Positions 25,369 through 34,418 of a DNA stretch of 64,000 nucleotides are shown here, piece by piece. The DNA is from Paludibacter sp. (GTDB lineage Bacteria; Bacteroidota; Bacteroidia; Bacteroidales; Paludibacteraceae): assembly GCA_028690665.1 (NCBI GenBank), contig JAQVAV010000005.1, positions 186,001 to 250,000 on the forward strand, read 5' to 3'. The notes below the pieces were generated by a model, which was not told the origin of the DNA, ran no database searches, and saw only the letters and a program-made list of their open reading frames with translations. Both the position numbers and the translations under genes were made by a program. Every line of letters begins with the position of its first letter. Positions within the stretch are counted from its first letter, which is position 1.

Positions 25369-28300
25369 TTAAAATTTAATATTGGCACCAACATTTACCA
25401 CTTTCATTTCAGGATAAGCCGTGATACCGGCATCGGTGTAATCGACAGATACATTATATTTTTTCAGGTGGTCTAATGAAAATAAATTATATCCGTTTAC
25501 AAAAACTCTCAACTCCCTCAGATTCAGCGAGGACAACAATTTATTCGGAAAATTGTATCCTATCTCGGCATTTTGCAACCTGAAATAATTTCCGTTTTGC
25601 ATCCAAATGGTCGAATTCTTCATGTTATGATTGACTACTCCGGTGGTAAGACGCGGATATTTCGCGGTAGATTCGTTTACTCCTTCCTGCCATGTATCAT
25701 AAGCCGTAGCAGTTATCTTACTGTTATCTTGCATACCCAGGAATACATTATTGGTAATAAACAGGGTTCTGTTTGCAACTCCGGCAAATAATGCCGACAA
25801 ATCGAAACCTTTATAGCTTATTCCCAAATTAAAACCAAAGTTCCATTCCGGGATATAGGGATGCCCGAGTGGAATCATATCACTTTCATCAATGACATTA
25901 TCACCATTCTGATCCACATATTTAACATCTCCCGGTTTTACTGTTCCAAAAGATGATTTTGCCCAGTTATCAATCTCCTCCTGAGAGCTGAAAAATCCAT
26001 CTGCTACCAGACCCCACCGCTGAGTAACAGAGTGACCTGTACGATATTCCCATGATTCTAATCCGGAAACTTCATCTTTTTCTGTTATTTCATTCCGGGC
26101 AAAAGATGTATTCGCCTGTATAAAATAGCCAAAATCATTGATTCTGTCCTGATATTTTACGGCAAATTCAAATCCTTTGTTCAGTACAGAGCCTTCATTT
26201 TCATACGGAAGATCCTGCCCTACAATGGAAGATAATATATCGCTTCTTGTTGTAATAATGTCGTGCCGGTTGTTTCGGAAAACATCTAAATTCAGGGTTA
26301 ATCTTTCATTCAGTAACTCTGCATCTAAACCGATATTGGCATTTAAAGATTTCTCGTATGTTATGTAGGTATTACTTATTCTGCCTTCATAAGCTCCATC
26401 TGATGTAGCATAACCACTCCCAAAAACATAACCACCGCCCAGGTAATACTGACTTTGGTAAGGAAAGCGCCCGATTCCAATATCGGAATTTCCGACTAAT
26501 CCGTAAGAACCTCTCAGTTTCAGAAAATTCAGTATGTTATTTTGTTTCAAAAAATCTTCGTTGGAAATTATCCACGCGGCAGATCCCACAGGGAAAAAGC
26601 CAAAACGGTTTCCTTTTTCAAAATTTTCGGAACCACTGTATGAATATCCGAATTCGGCCACATAACGACTGTCATAAGCATAGGTAACCCGGCCGGAAAG
26701 CGTTTGTTTTTTATAATCAGGATCGCTGCCCACAACGCTTTTAGCCGACTGCATATATTTCAAATCAGAAGATATGTCATGTACTCCAAACGTTCTTTGA
26801 TAAGCCAGACCACCTAAAGCTGTCATAAGAAGATAGTAACCGTCGGTAGAATTATAAAAAGATAAATCAAGGTTAGAGTCTTCACCGTACTGAGTATATG
26901 TCCCGTCTAAATTCTGCTGATAAACAGCATAACCCTGAGATTTGCCTCGTCCGTATAATTTATAAGAATCAAAACCAAACATCCCGTTTACCGAAAGACC
27001 TTTTACCCAAAAATCAAGTTTTTGAACAGCATTGACACTTCCCTGAAGATAACGGTAATACTGATTCTGATATCCTCCCTGAGATAACATACCGTAAGGG
27101 TTAGTGGTGTATACAGAACTTCCCGCAATAGAGCCATCTTCATTTAATATCGGCATAGTAGGAGGTAAAGTAGACAAGGCAGTAAAAATATTACTTGCTG
27201 ACGCCAGAGGTACTTTCTTGGTTTCAAGTCGTCCACCCAAATCCAAAGAAACGCTCAAATAATCCGATAACTGAATATCCGTATTGGTTTTTACATTATA
27301 ACGGATATAATCTGGATTGGAATCATAAGCCTTGTTTTCATTGGTATAGTTATAAATACCCATCTGATTTACAACACCTAACAACAAATAATACTTAACA
27401 GATTCTGTTCCTCCCGTTACACTTAATTTATAGCTCTGCTGTGGTGATGTCTTCCGGACAAACTCCTCATACCAGTCGGTATTTGCATATAAGTACGGAT
27501 TTTGTGTTCCATCATACATATCGGGATTGTACCGGGAATCAGACGGAATACTTAAACCGTCATTCTGTAAAGCTATATTTCTAAATTTCACATATTCTTT
27601 AGAATCCAGATATTGAGGCAAACGGGCAGGACTCTGTAGTCCATAATTTAGCTTTAAACCAATTTCAGGTTTTCCCGTAAATCCACGTTTTGTGGTTACC
27701 GCAACAACTCCGTTAGCCGCATTCATACCATAAGCCACAGTGGCCGCTGCATCTTTTAATATTGTGATTGATTCTATTTCTTCCGGATCCAACTGAGTTA
27801 TGTCCCTCTCAACATTATCGACCATAAACAGCGGACTGTTTCCACTTCCGAAAGTTCCTATTCCTCTGACATAAAAATTAGACAAGCTCCAACCCGGCTC
27901 ATTTCCTGAGGTACGCTCAATAGTCAAACCGGTAACATTTCCCTGTATCGCATCATTCACCGTAGAGACCGGAGTTTTCAGTAACTCGTCTCCATTCAGA
28001 GAAGAAACAGCTGCCGTTAATAAGGTTTTCGATCTTGTTGTGTAGCCTACCTGATAAACATCTTTTTCAGCTAAAACCTTCATTTCTATTTTTACAAAAT
28101 CTTCGTCGCCGGTGATGTTGTATTTCTCCGGAGAATATCCTTTCCCTGAAAAAACCAGAGTTTTCCCTTCCTCCGCCGAGATAGCAAATGTTCCTCTTTC
28201 GTCTGTCTGTGTTTGAGTGACTCCATTTTCTACTGCTACAGAGATCTTAGCCAATGGTTTTCCATTCGCCGTTACAACGCCTTTTATATTTAACGTTTGA

Positions 28301-28377
28301 GCAGACAGTACGAATGTAGTCATACAACTAAAGCTCAGAACGATAAACCTCAAATGTTTATATAGTTGTTTTACCAT
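25369..28377 (-). CDS. SusC/RagA-family TonB-dependent transporter (pair 2)
   Basis: Outer-membrane importer for oligosaccharides, energised by TonB-ExbBD. After the signal peptide (1-26) comes a carboxypeptidase-regulatory-like beta-sandwich (LNIKGVVTANGKPL), then the plug with DAIQGNVTGLTIERTSG, the SusC signature around FMVDNVERDITQLDPEEIESITILKDAAATVAYG, and a 22-strand barrel ending FDLSALFAG...NVGANIKF. The length of 1002 is typical. The SusC/SusD pair differs clearly from pair 1 (different plug and barrel sequence), so the two pairs probably take different oligosaccharides. It is 33 bases after the SusD of pair 1. Confidence 0.95.
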   Translation of the reverse strand: MVKQLYKHLRFIVLSFSCMTTFVLSAQTLNIKGVVTANGKPLAKISVAVENGVTQTQTDERGTFAISAEEGKTLVFSGKGYSPEKYNITGDEDFVKIEMKVLAEKDVYQVGYTTRSKTLLTAAVSSLNGDELLKTPVSTVNDAIQGNVTGLTIERTSGNEPGWSLSNFYVRGIGTFGSGNSPLFMVDNVERDITQLDPEEIESITILKDAAATVAYGMNAANGVVAVTTKRGFTGKPEIGLKLNYGLQSPARLPQYLDSKEYVKFRNIALQNDGLSIPSDSRYNPDMYDGTQNPYLYANTDWYEEFVRKTSPQQSYKLSVTGGTESVKYYLLLGVVNQMGIYNYTNENKAYDSNPDYIRYNVKTNTDIQLSDYLSVSLDLGGRLETKKVPLASASNIFTALSTLPPTMPILNEDGSIAGSSVYTTNPYGMLSQGGYQNQYYRYLQGSVNAVQKLDFWVKGLSVNGMFGFDSYKLYGRGKSQGYAVYQQNLDGTYTQYGEDSNLDLSFYNSTDGYYLLMTALGGLAYQRTFGVHDISSDLKYMQSAKSVVGSDPDYKKQTLSGRVTYAYDSRYVAEFGYSYSGSENFEKGNRFGFFPVGSAAWIISNEDFLKQNNILNFLKLRGSYGLVGNSDIGIGRFPYQSQYYLGGGYVFGSGYATSDGAYEGRISNTYITYEKSLNANIGLDAELLNERLTLNLDVFRNNRHDIITTRSDILSSIVGQDLPYENEGSVLNKGFEFAVKYQDRINDFGYFIQANTSFARNEITEKDEVSGLESWEYRTGHSVTQRWGLVADGFFSSQEEIDNWAKSSFGTVKPGDVKYVDQNGDNVIDESDMIPLGHPYIPEWNFGFNLGISYKGFDLSALFAGVANRTLFITNNVFLGMQDNSKITATAYDTWQEGVNESTAKYPRLTTGVVNHNMKNSTIWMQNGNYFRLQNAEIGYNFPNKLLSSLNLRELRVFVNGYNLFSLDHLKKYNVSVDYTDAGITAYPEMKVVNVGANIKF

Positions 28378-28410
28378 AGTATTTAAATTTTTACTCCTAA
28401 GATTTTTATA

Positions 28411-30117
28411 TTACCATCCGGGATTTTGGGTATACAACGGATTTTTTTGCATTTCACTTGTTGGAATCGGATACAGATTCATATACGAACGGAAAATCCG
28501 TGTATAAAAAGTTTTTTTCGTATAAGTAAGGGTACTTCCTTTTTTCCTGACTTCCATTTCGTACATAGATCCGCCGAACCAGTCCTCAGCTTTCATCCAT
28601 CTGCGGGCATCCCACCAACGATGTTCTTCAAAAGAAAGCTCAACAGCTCTCTCGTTCCAAATTCGTTCTCTCATTTGATCTTTACTTAATGAATTATATG
28701 GAATACCGGTAACCCCGGATCTTTCTCTAATTTTATTTACAGCATCGTACACGCTGTCATCCGGTGCCGAAAGCATTTCGTTCCGTGCCTCGGCATAATC
28801 CAAATACATTTCGGCCAAACGAAAGTATATCCAGTTATGATAAGCGGTATTGGATGAAAGATATTCTACCGATTCAGGAAGATATTTTCTTACATAATAT
28901 CCTGTTCTGGTATAGGATGTTTTATCCTTCCGGTTTGCACCGCTTGAATCGGTTACCTCATTATAAGTGAGATCAAGCGTTTCTCCCTGCCATTCGGATC
29001 CATTGTAAAGAACTGTTTTGTAAAAGCGGGGGTCAAGATCTTTATATGGATTTTGTGCATCATATCCTGCCCGTGCATCGGTTATCGGGTAATAATTTCC
29101 ATCAGCACCTTTTTTCTCAAATAACTCAACAAAATTCTCTGTCGGACATACAGCTCCATCTCCTCCGAATGCACCTCCTTTAGGAGACCAGACCTTAATT
29201 TCATCAGACGAAAATCCAACCGGGGCATTCTGCTTTGCAAAAATCACTTCTTTATTTCCTCCTTCACGACGCGTAAAGAACAGCTGCGCATAATCATCTG
29301 CTCCGTTTCCGGTATTATATAGTTCATATTCAAGATTTCCATCGTCATCTTTGAGATTTATAACTGCCAATGCCGCATTGGCAGCATCGCTCCACAAATT
29401 TTCTCCCATTTTCGACTGCCAAAGCGGACTTGCCGCAAACAGCAAGACTCTTGCTTTCAAGGCCATGGCTGCTCCCTTTGTTGCCCGGCCATATTCCGTT
29501 TCGGATAAATCCACAGGTAATAAATCTATGGCCTTTCCCAAGTCTCCCAGAATAAAATCAACACATTCTTTATACGTGTTACGAGACAGGTTTAAATCGT
29601 CGTTCGGATATAGAAGCGAGTTTTCATCCATAATTGGCATTCCACCAAAACGCTTAACCACTTCATTGAAATAAAATGCTCTTAAGAAATAAACCTCGCC
29701 AAGCATTTGATTTTTTTTCTTTTCTGTTGGAAATGGAATAACATCTTTTTTTGATAAAAAGAGATTTGCTTTTCGTATTCCGGCATAACTGTTGGATAAG
29801 TTATCATCTAATCCATCATAATTTCCAATATTAAATTTTGTAGTGCCGTGATAGCCCTGCTGAGAATCAGACTCATCAGATGCCGATGAAAGAGGAACCG
29901 GCTGGTAATCTCCCACAGCATTAAATCTTGCTTTTAAATTGGAATATATATCTGCCTGAAATTTTTCCGCATTGGTAAATACCGTAAAAACGGTTTCTTC
30001 ATCCAAATTTGAATCGGGAGCTGTATCTAAGAAATCATCTAAATTACAAGATACCAACAGGATAGAGGCAAGAATATAATAGATATAATTTTTAAAACTA
30101 TGATTCATAATATTCAT
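28411..30117 (-). CDS. SusD/RagB-family glycan-binding lipoprotein (pair 1)
   Basis: Lipobox LLVSCNLDDFLD (Cys24 from the first ATG; a second in-frame ATG three codons later would also work). The SusD pattern is complete: FLRAFYFNEVVKRFGGMP near residue 150, the middle RATKGAAMALKARVLLFAASP, and the C-terminal NKIRERSGV, ERAVELSFEEHRWWDARRW and NLYPIPTSEMQKNP blocks ending YTQNPGW. The length of 568 is normal. It follows its SusC by 3 bases. The EEHRWWDARRWMKAEDWF stretch is the usual conserved helix. Confidence 0.95.
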   Translation of the reverse strand: MNIMNHSFKNYIYYILASILLVSCNLDDFLDTAPDSNLDEETVFTVFTNAEKFQADIYSNLKARFNAVGDYQPVPLSSASDESDSQQGYHGTTKFNIGNYDGLDDNLSNSYAGIRKANLFLSKKDVIPFPTEKKKNQMLGEVYFLRAFYFNEVVKRFGGMPIMDENSLLYPNDDLNLSRNTYKECVDFILGDLGKAIDLLPVDLSETEYGRATKGAAMALKARVLLFAASPLWQSKMGENLWSDAANAALAVINLKDDDGNLEYELYNTGNGADDYAQLFFTRREGGNKEVIFAKQNAPVGFSSDEIKVWSPKGGAFGGDGAVCPTENFVELFEKKGADGNYYPITDARAGYDAQNPYKDLDPRFYKTVLYNGSEWQGETLDLTYNEVTDSSGANRKDKTSYTRTGYYVRKYLPESVEYLSSNTAYHNWIYFRLAEMYLDYAEARNEMLSAPDDSVYDAVNKIRERSGVTGIPYNSLSKDQMRERIWNERAVELSFEEHRWWDARRWMKAEDWFGGSMYEMEVRKKGSTLTYTKKTFYTRIFRSYMNLYPIPTSEMQKNPLYTQNPGW

Positions 30118-30120
30118 TTA

Positions 30121-33100
30121 TTAAAAGTTTACATTCAACCCGAAATTAAATGCTCTGGTTTGAGGCATTACTCCACCACGCTGATCTCTGTTATCGGGAT
30201 CCAAATAAGGTTCAGCAGCCCACAGGAACAAGTTATTTCCGGAAAAATAGACCCGTGCACCGGACATTTTCACTTTAGAAATTATACTTTTAGGCAGACT
30301 ATAGCCAATTTCTAAGTTTTTCAACCTCAGGTAATCTCCGCTTCCCAAACTGTAAGTTGATCCGTTGGGTGAAGGCTCGTTGTTTTGGTAAGGGCCATAG
30401 ATTCTGATAAATGATTCCGATCCGGAAATTTCAGGAGTCCAATACATCCAGTGTCTTGAATATACATTGTTTGCATTCGAGAATGGCCACATAATCTCCC
30501 AGTTCTTTGCAAAATTTGAATGTGCTGTACCCTGAAAAAGGACTGAAAAATCAAAATTTTTATAATTACATGAAAATGTTACTCCGTATTCAATCTCAGG
30601 AACAGTTCCATATCCCTGACGAAAACTGTCAGCATCATCAATCTGTCCATCTCCGTTAAAATCCAGATATTTCAAGTCTCCGGGTTTCACCTCCGTATTT
30701 CCAGATATTGTCAATTGTGTAGGACTGTTATATATATCCTCGTAATCCTGAAATACCCCGATAACCTTATACACATTAGGTGTACCAATAGAATATCCGG
30801 CAGCTTTCTGATAAGCTAATGTGCCATCAGCATCTGCTTCTGAAATAACTTTATTACGTGTAAAAGAATAATGTCCTTTGATGCTATAGTTGAAGTCTCG
30901 TCCGATTTTGTACTGATGGGAAAGCTCTATTTCTATACCTTTATTTTGCACTACTCCCACATTGGCATCCATAAAAGTAGCCCCTACATAGTCCGGAGTT
31001 ATGGAAGAAATATCCGTTAAAATATTACTTCTCTTTTCGTAAAACAAGTCTAAATTCAGGCCTATTAAATCGCCCCAAAAGTTACTTTCTATTCCGATGT
31101 CCGACTTCATTCCTACTTCCCAGGTTACATCCTTATTGGCAATGCTTTCCTGATATATCCCCGAAAACCAATTATCTCCACTACCGAAATAGGCTCCTCC
31201 TCCACTCACATATTGTTGAATATACATAAAACGATCACTTTGATAATCACTTCTAGTAACATCTCCCGATTTATCATTTCCGACCCAGCCAAGAGAACCT
31301 CTCAGCTTCAAATGAGTCAGAATGTCTGCTAACGAAGACTCCGCAATAAAGTCTTCGTTGGATACCAGCCAGCCGGCAGCAAATGAAGGGAACAAACCGT
31401 AACGGTTTCCCTTTGCAAAATTTTCAGAACCATTGTAGCAAGCGTTTACTTCTCCAAAATAGCGTCTGTTATAATCATAAGTCACACGGGCCACTATCCC
31501 CTGTTCAGCGTAAGGACTGTAATACACAATTTCACGCTTACCCCGGTTTGCTAACAGCAATCCTGTAATACTATTTAATCCGAAACTTTTATTATATTCT
31601 AATCCTGCCTCGGCATATACTTTCTGATCAAACCAGTTATTAGCCCATCCATAAGACAATTCAGAATCTTCCCCTACCTGAGTATAGGTGTCCGTCGCCA
31701 GATTGTAATCGTATACAGCAAAACCCTGAGTAAAATACTTTCCATTGGTACCCGTATTATCAAAAGCCAACTGTGCTCTGGCTGATAATCCGTTGAGAAT
31801 TGACGAAAGATCGTACTTCACGTTCAGTCCCATCTCAACTACACTTTTGGTTTCCTTATAAACACCACCTTCGCTTATTACGCCTATCAGGTTTGTTTGG
31901 GAAGAAGTGCCCGCCAACGAACCATCCGGATTATATACAGGCTCAGTCCTTCCTCCGGTTGCAAATGCTCCCCTGTATATATTCCAACTATTGTCTCTTG
32001 AATTTCCGGGATACGTTCTTTTTTCAATACGTGCACCCAAGTTGAACGAGGCAGTTAATTTTTTTGTGATATTAAAGTCTAAGTTCGAACGAAAATTATA
32101 TCTGGTAAAATTGGTATAAGGATCATGTTTGTAAAACCCATCCTGACCCAATGTTCCTCCTGATACAAAATACTTTATAAATTTATTTCCGCCCGTAATA
32201 TTGACATTGTATTGTTGCATAGACGAGAAATCCTTCATTACTTCATCCATCCAATGAACATCGGGATGAGTATAAGGAGAAGCTCCGGTACGATACTTAA
32301 TAATATCTAAAGGGGAATATGCATCTACCAGATCATTTGCCTGATTTTGAACATTTTTCAAAATAGCTGCATCGTAAGATCCAAGCGGATCCGGAACACG
32401 AACCGGTTGAGTTATGGCATACTGAGCTGAAAAAGATATTTTGGGTTTGCCTTCTTCACCCCTGCGCGTAGTAATGATGATTACACCATTCGCGCCCTTA
32501 ACCCCGTAAACTGCTGTTGCAGAAGCATCTTTCAGGATATTAATTGATTTTATTTCGTTCGGATCAATTTGAGCAAAACTTTCACGCACAATTCCGTCCA
32601 CAACAATCAGAGGAGTAGCAACACCATAAGTGGCAAGCCCCCGGATATAAACAGACGCTTCGTCACGGCCAACCTCACCGGAACTTTGTACAACGGCCAC
32701 CCCGGGTAATTTTCCGGCCAAAGCCTGCGTTACGTTAGAAACCGGAAGAGAAACTATAGCCGAATTATCAATAGAAGAAATTGCCCCGACAACGGACTCT
32801 TTCTTTTGTGTTGCATATCCGACCACTACCACTTCATTTATAAGTTTCGAATCTTCTTCCAAAGCGATATTGATTGATTTTTGTCCTTTCAGAATTATAT
32901 TTTGAGATTTATACCCTATATAGCTGATAACTAAATGAATATTTGCAGATCCTTTAGGAACGGACAACTGAAATTCTCCTTTATCATTCGTGATAGTTCC
33001 GAGGGTCGTTCCTGAAACCGCTATACTTGCTCCGTATATAGGTTCTTTGGTTTTTGCATCGTATATCATACCCTTTAGTACAATATCCTGCGCAAAAAGC

Positions 33101-33156
33101 GAATGGAATGATAATGACACGACGAATGCCATTAGGAATATTATTTTTTTTCTCAT
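30121..33156 (-). CDS. SusC/RagA-family TonB-dependent transporter (pair 1)
   Basis: Outer-membrane oligosaccharide importer of 1011 residues. Signal peptide 1-22 (SLFAQ); regulatory-like beta-sandwich IVLKGMIYDAKTKEPIYGASI; TonB box region NEVVVVGYATQKK near residue 115; plug with ALAGKLPGVAVVQSSGEVG; signature VDGIVRESFAQIDPNEIKSI, then NILKDASATAVYGVKGANGV; barrel ending FNFGLNVNF. It is the more upstream of the two SusC proteins in the transcript and follows two lipocalin-like lipoprotein genes. No N-terminal FecR-signalling extension is present, consistent with control by the HTCS rather than an anti-sigma system. Confidence 0.95.
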   Translation of the reverse strand: MRKKIIFLMAFVVSLSFHSLFAQDIVLKGMIYDAKTKEPIYGASIAVSGTTLGTITNDKGEFQLSVPKGSANIHLVISYIGYKSQNIILKGQKSINIALEEDSKLINEVVVVGYATQKKESVVGAISSIDNSAIVSLPVSNVTQALAGKLPGVAVVQSSGEVGRDEASVYIRGLATYGVATPLIVVDGIVRESFAQIDPNEIKSINILKDASATAVYGVKGANGVIIITTRRGEEGKPKISFSAQYAITQPVRVPDPLGSYDAAILKNVQNQANDLVDAYSPLDIIKYRTGASPYTHPDVHWMDEVMKDFSSMQQYNVNITGGNKFIKYFVSGGTLGQDGFYKHDPYTNFTRYNFRSNLDFNITKKLTASFNLGARIEKRTYPGNSRDNSWNIYRGAFATGGRTEPVYNPDGSLAGTSSQTNLIGVISEGGVYKETKSVVEMGLNVKYDLSSILNGLSARAQLAFDNTGTNGKYFTQGFAVYDYNLATDTYTQVGEDSELSYGWANNWFDQKVYAEAGLEYNKSFGLNSITGLLLANRGKREIVYYSPYAEQGIVARVTYDYNRRYFGEVNACYNGSENFAKGNRYGLFPSFAAGWLVSNEDFIAESSLADILTHLKLRGSLGWVGNDKSGDVTRSDYQSDRFMYIQQYVSGGGAYFGSGDNWFSGIYQESIANKDVTWEVGMKSDIGIESNFWGDLIGLNLDLFYEKRSNILTDISSITPDYVGATFMDANVGVVQNKGIEIELSHQYKIGRDFNYSIKGHYSFTRNKVISEADADGTLAYQKAAGYSIGTPNVYKVIGVFQDYEDIYNSPTQLTISGNTEVKPGDLKYLDFNGDGQIDDADSFRQGYGTVPEIEYGVTFSCNYKNFDFSVLFQGTAHSNFAKNWEIMWPFSNANNVYSRHWMYWTPEISGSESFIRIYGPYQNNEPSPNGSTYSLGSGDYLRLKNLEIGYSLPKSIISKVKMSGARVYFSGNNLFLWAAEPYLDPDNRDQRGGVMPQTRAFNFGLNVNF

Positions 33157-33229
33157 ATTAGATATTTATAAGTTTGAATGTTTCAACGGTTTGAAACGAA
33201 ACATGAGAGATCTTTTATAATTAAGACAA

Positions 33230-33799
33230 CTATTGCTGCTTAACAAAAGTAAAAATATAGGTTTTTAACTCTTTATATTCATTTGTTATTTGAGAGTAGT
33301 TATCCTCCGTCACCAAAGGGCGGTCATGTACTACAAACAATGGCGAATATTTTTTATTACCAACATAAGTTTTTATTCTAATCTGCATCATATCTGCATC
33401 GACAGACAAAATGGTAAATCTGGTAAGCACATGGTTTTCATTCCATTGATCACTTTCCGACAAGGTATAAGCATCGCTTTCCAGAGTCCATGTATTGACA
33501 GAAAATTCAATCCACTTACTGTCGGTTACAGTCCAGGCTCCGTAATATTCGGTGGAACCGGAACCGTCATCATTATTGGTGTGAGTACGGTATACTCCGT
33601 TACTTTCTATCAGTAGTTCCAAATTCTTTTCCTTTTCAGAAAGGCTTACTTCCTGACCATCTTCCGTTATTGATTGCTGCACCCAGAGCCCTGTAAATAA
33701 ATCCGAATCAATTTCATCATTGCAGGACGAAAAGACGAAAGCAGTAAAGAATAAAAGAATGAAAGAAATATGATTATTTATCTTCTTCATGATATTCAT
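33230..33799 (-). CDS. Lipocalin-like lipoprotein A
   Basis: A 189-residue lipoprotein: signal peptide with lipobox FVFSSCNDE, then a lipocalin-type domain with TGLWVQQSITEDGQEV, NGVYRTHTNN and YYGAWTVTDSKWIEF, the GxW plus alternating-strand pattern of Bacteroidota lipocalin-like domains. It probably faces the periplasm or the cell surface. A similar, shorter lipoprotein is encoded 12 bases upstream, and the first SusC gene lies 73 bases downstream. A ligand-binding or SusC-accessory role is only an inference from location. Confidence 0.75.
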   Translation of the reverse strand: MNIMKKINNHISFILLFFTAFVFSSCNDEIDSDLFTGLWVQQSITEDGQEVSLSEKEKNLELLIESNGVYRTHTNNDDGSGSTEYYGAWTVTDSKWIEFSVNTWTLESDAYTLSESDQWNENHVLTRFTILSVDADMMQIRIKTYVGNKKYSPLFVVHDRPLVTEDNYSQITNEYKELKTYIFTFVKQQ

Positions 33800-33811
33800 A
33801 TTATTTGAAAA

Positions 33812-34222
33812 TTAAGGGATTAAATCATCGGCTGCTTTTTCATAAAAAAGTTGAGTTGTCAGTAGTTCCCCATCTGTTCCAAAATCAAATCTTTTCAATT
33901 CAAGAGAATTTTCACTAATCGTTTCAACATAATATGCAGCAGGAAGATCTAATGAAATATTCAACATATTTCCCTGATAACTCCATCCGCCCCTGTTTTT
34001 TTCCTCGGTTGTTGTGTTATACGACTGATAAATTGAATTTGCCTGAAATTGAATTAAATCCGTTTTATCGGAAATATCTTCTGATTGCTCATTCACTTTC
34101 ACCTCTGTCAGTTGCCATGTTCCCACAAGCAAATCCGGAATGTCCACATCTTCTTTACAGGCAGTTGACAACAGGCTTAAACAGCAAAACAATAACACAT
34201 AAGAAAATTTTTTCCTTATCAT
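33812..34222 (-). CDS. Lipocalin-like lipoprotein B
   Basis: A 136-residue lipoprotein with lipobox LLSTACKED (Cys22), followed by LLVGTWQLTEVKVNEQ, the lipocalin-like opening, and RGGWSYQGNMLNISLD later. It is a shorter relative of lipoprotein A next door and the pair probably arose by duplication. Its stop lies 12 bases before the start of A, so they are cotranscribed. The region upstream of its ATG is almost entirely filled by the second MITE-like repeat, so any promoter for the SusCD block would have to lie in or beyond that repeat. Confidence 0.7.
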   Translation of the reverse strand: MIRKKFSYVLLFCCLSLLSTACKEDVDIPDLLVGTWQLTEVKVNEQSEDISDKTDLIQFQANSIYQSYNTTTEEKNRGGWSYQGNMLNISLDLPAAYYVETISENSLELKRFDFGTDGELLTTQLFYEKAADDLIP

Positions 34223-34236
34223 AATTATTCTGTATT

Positions 34237-34413
34237 ACATTCAGGAGGGTATCCAAAAAGGAAAAAGAACGCAAATTACGCAAGTATCCGCAAATCAGCA
34301 TAATCTACAAATGACTGATATTGTGATAATAATAGAAATTTCATTTGCATAATTTTATATGATTTGCGTAATTTGTGTTCAAAAAATTACTTATTAGACA
34401 ACCTCCTGAATGT
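34237..34413. repeat. MITE-like palindromic repeat, copy 2
   Basis: A 177-bp element with 20-bp terminal inverted repeats (left 34237-34256, right 34394-34413; 17 of 20 match, core ACATTCAGGAGG). Internal sequence matches copy 1 at 15818-15973. It lies in the middle of the PUL operon, 5 bases after the stop of the CBM protein gene at 34419 and 14 bases before the ATG of lipocalin-like lipoprotein B. An RNA copy would fold into a long hairpin and may adjust expression of downstream SusC/SusD relative to the upstream enzymes. Confidence 0.8.
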
Positions 34414-34418
34414 TTTTG

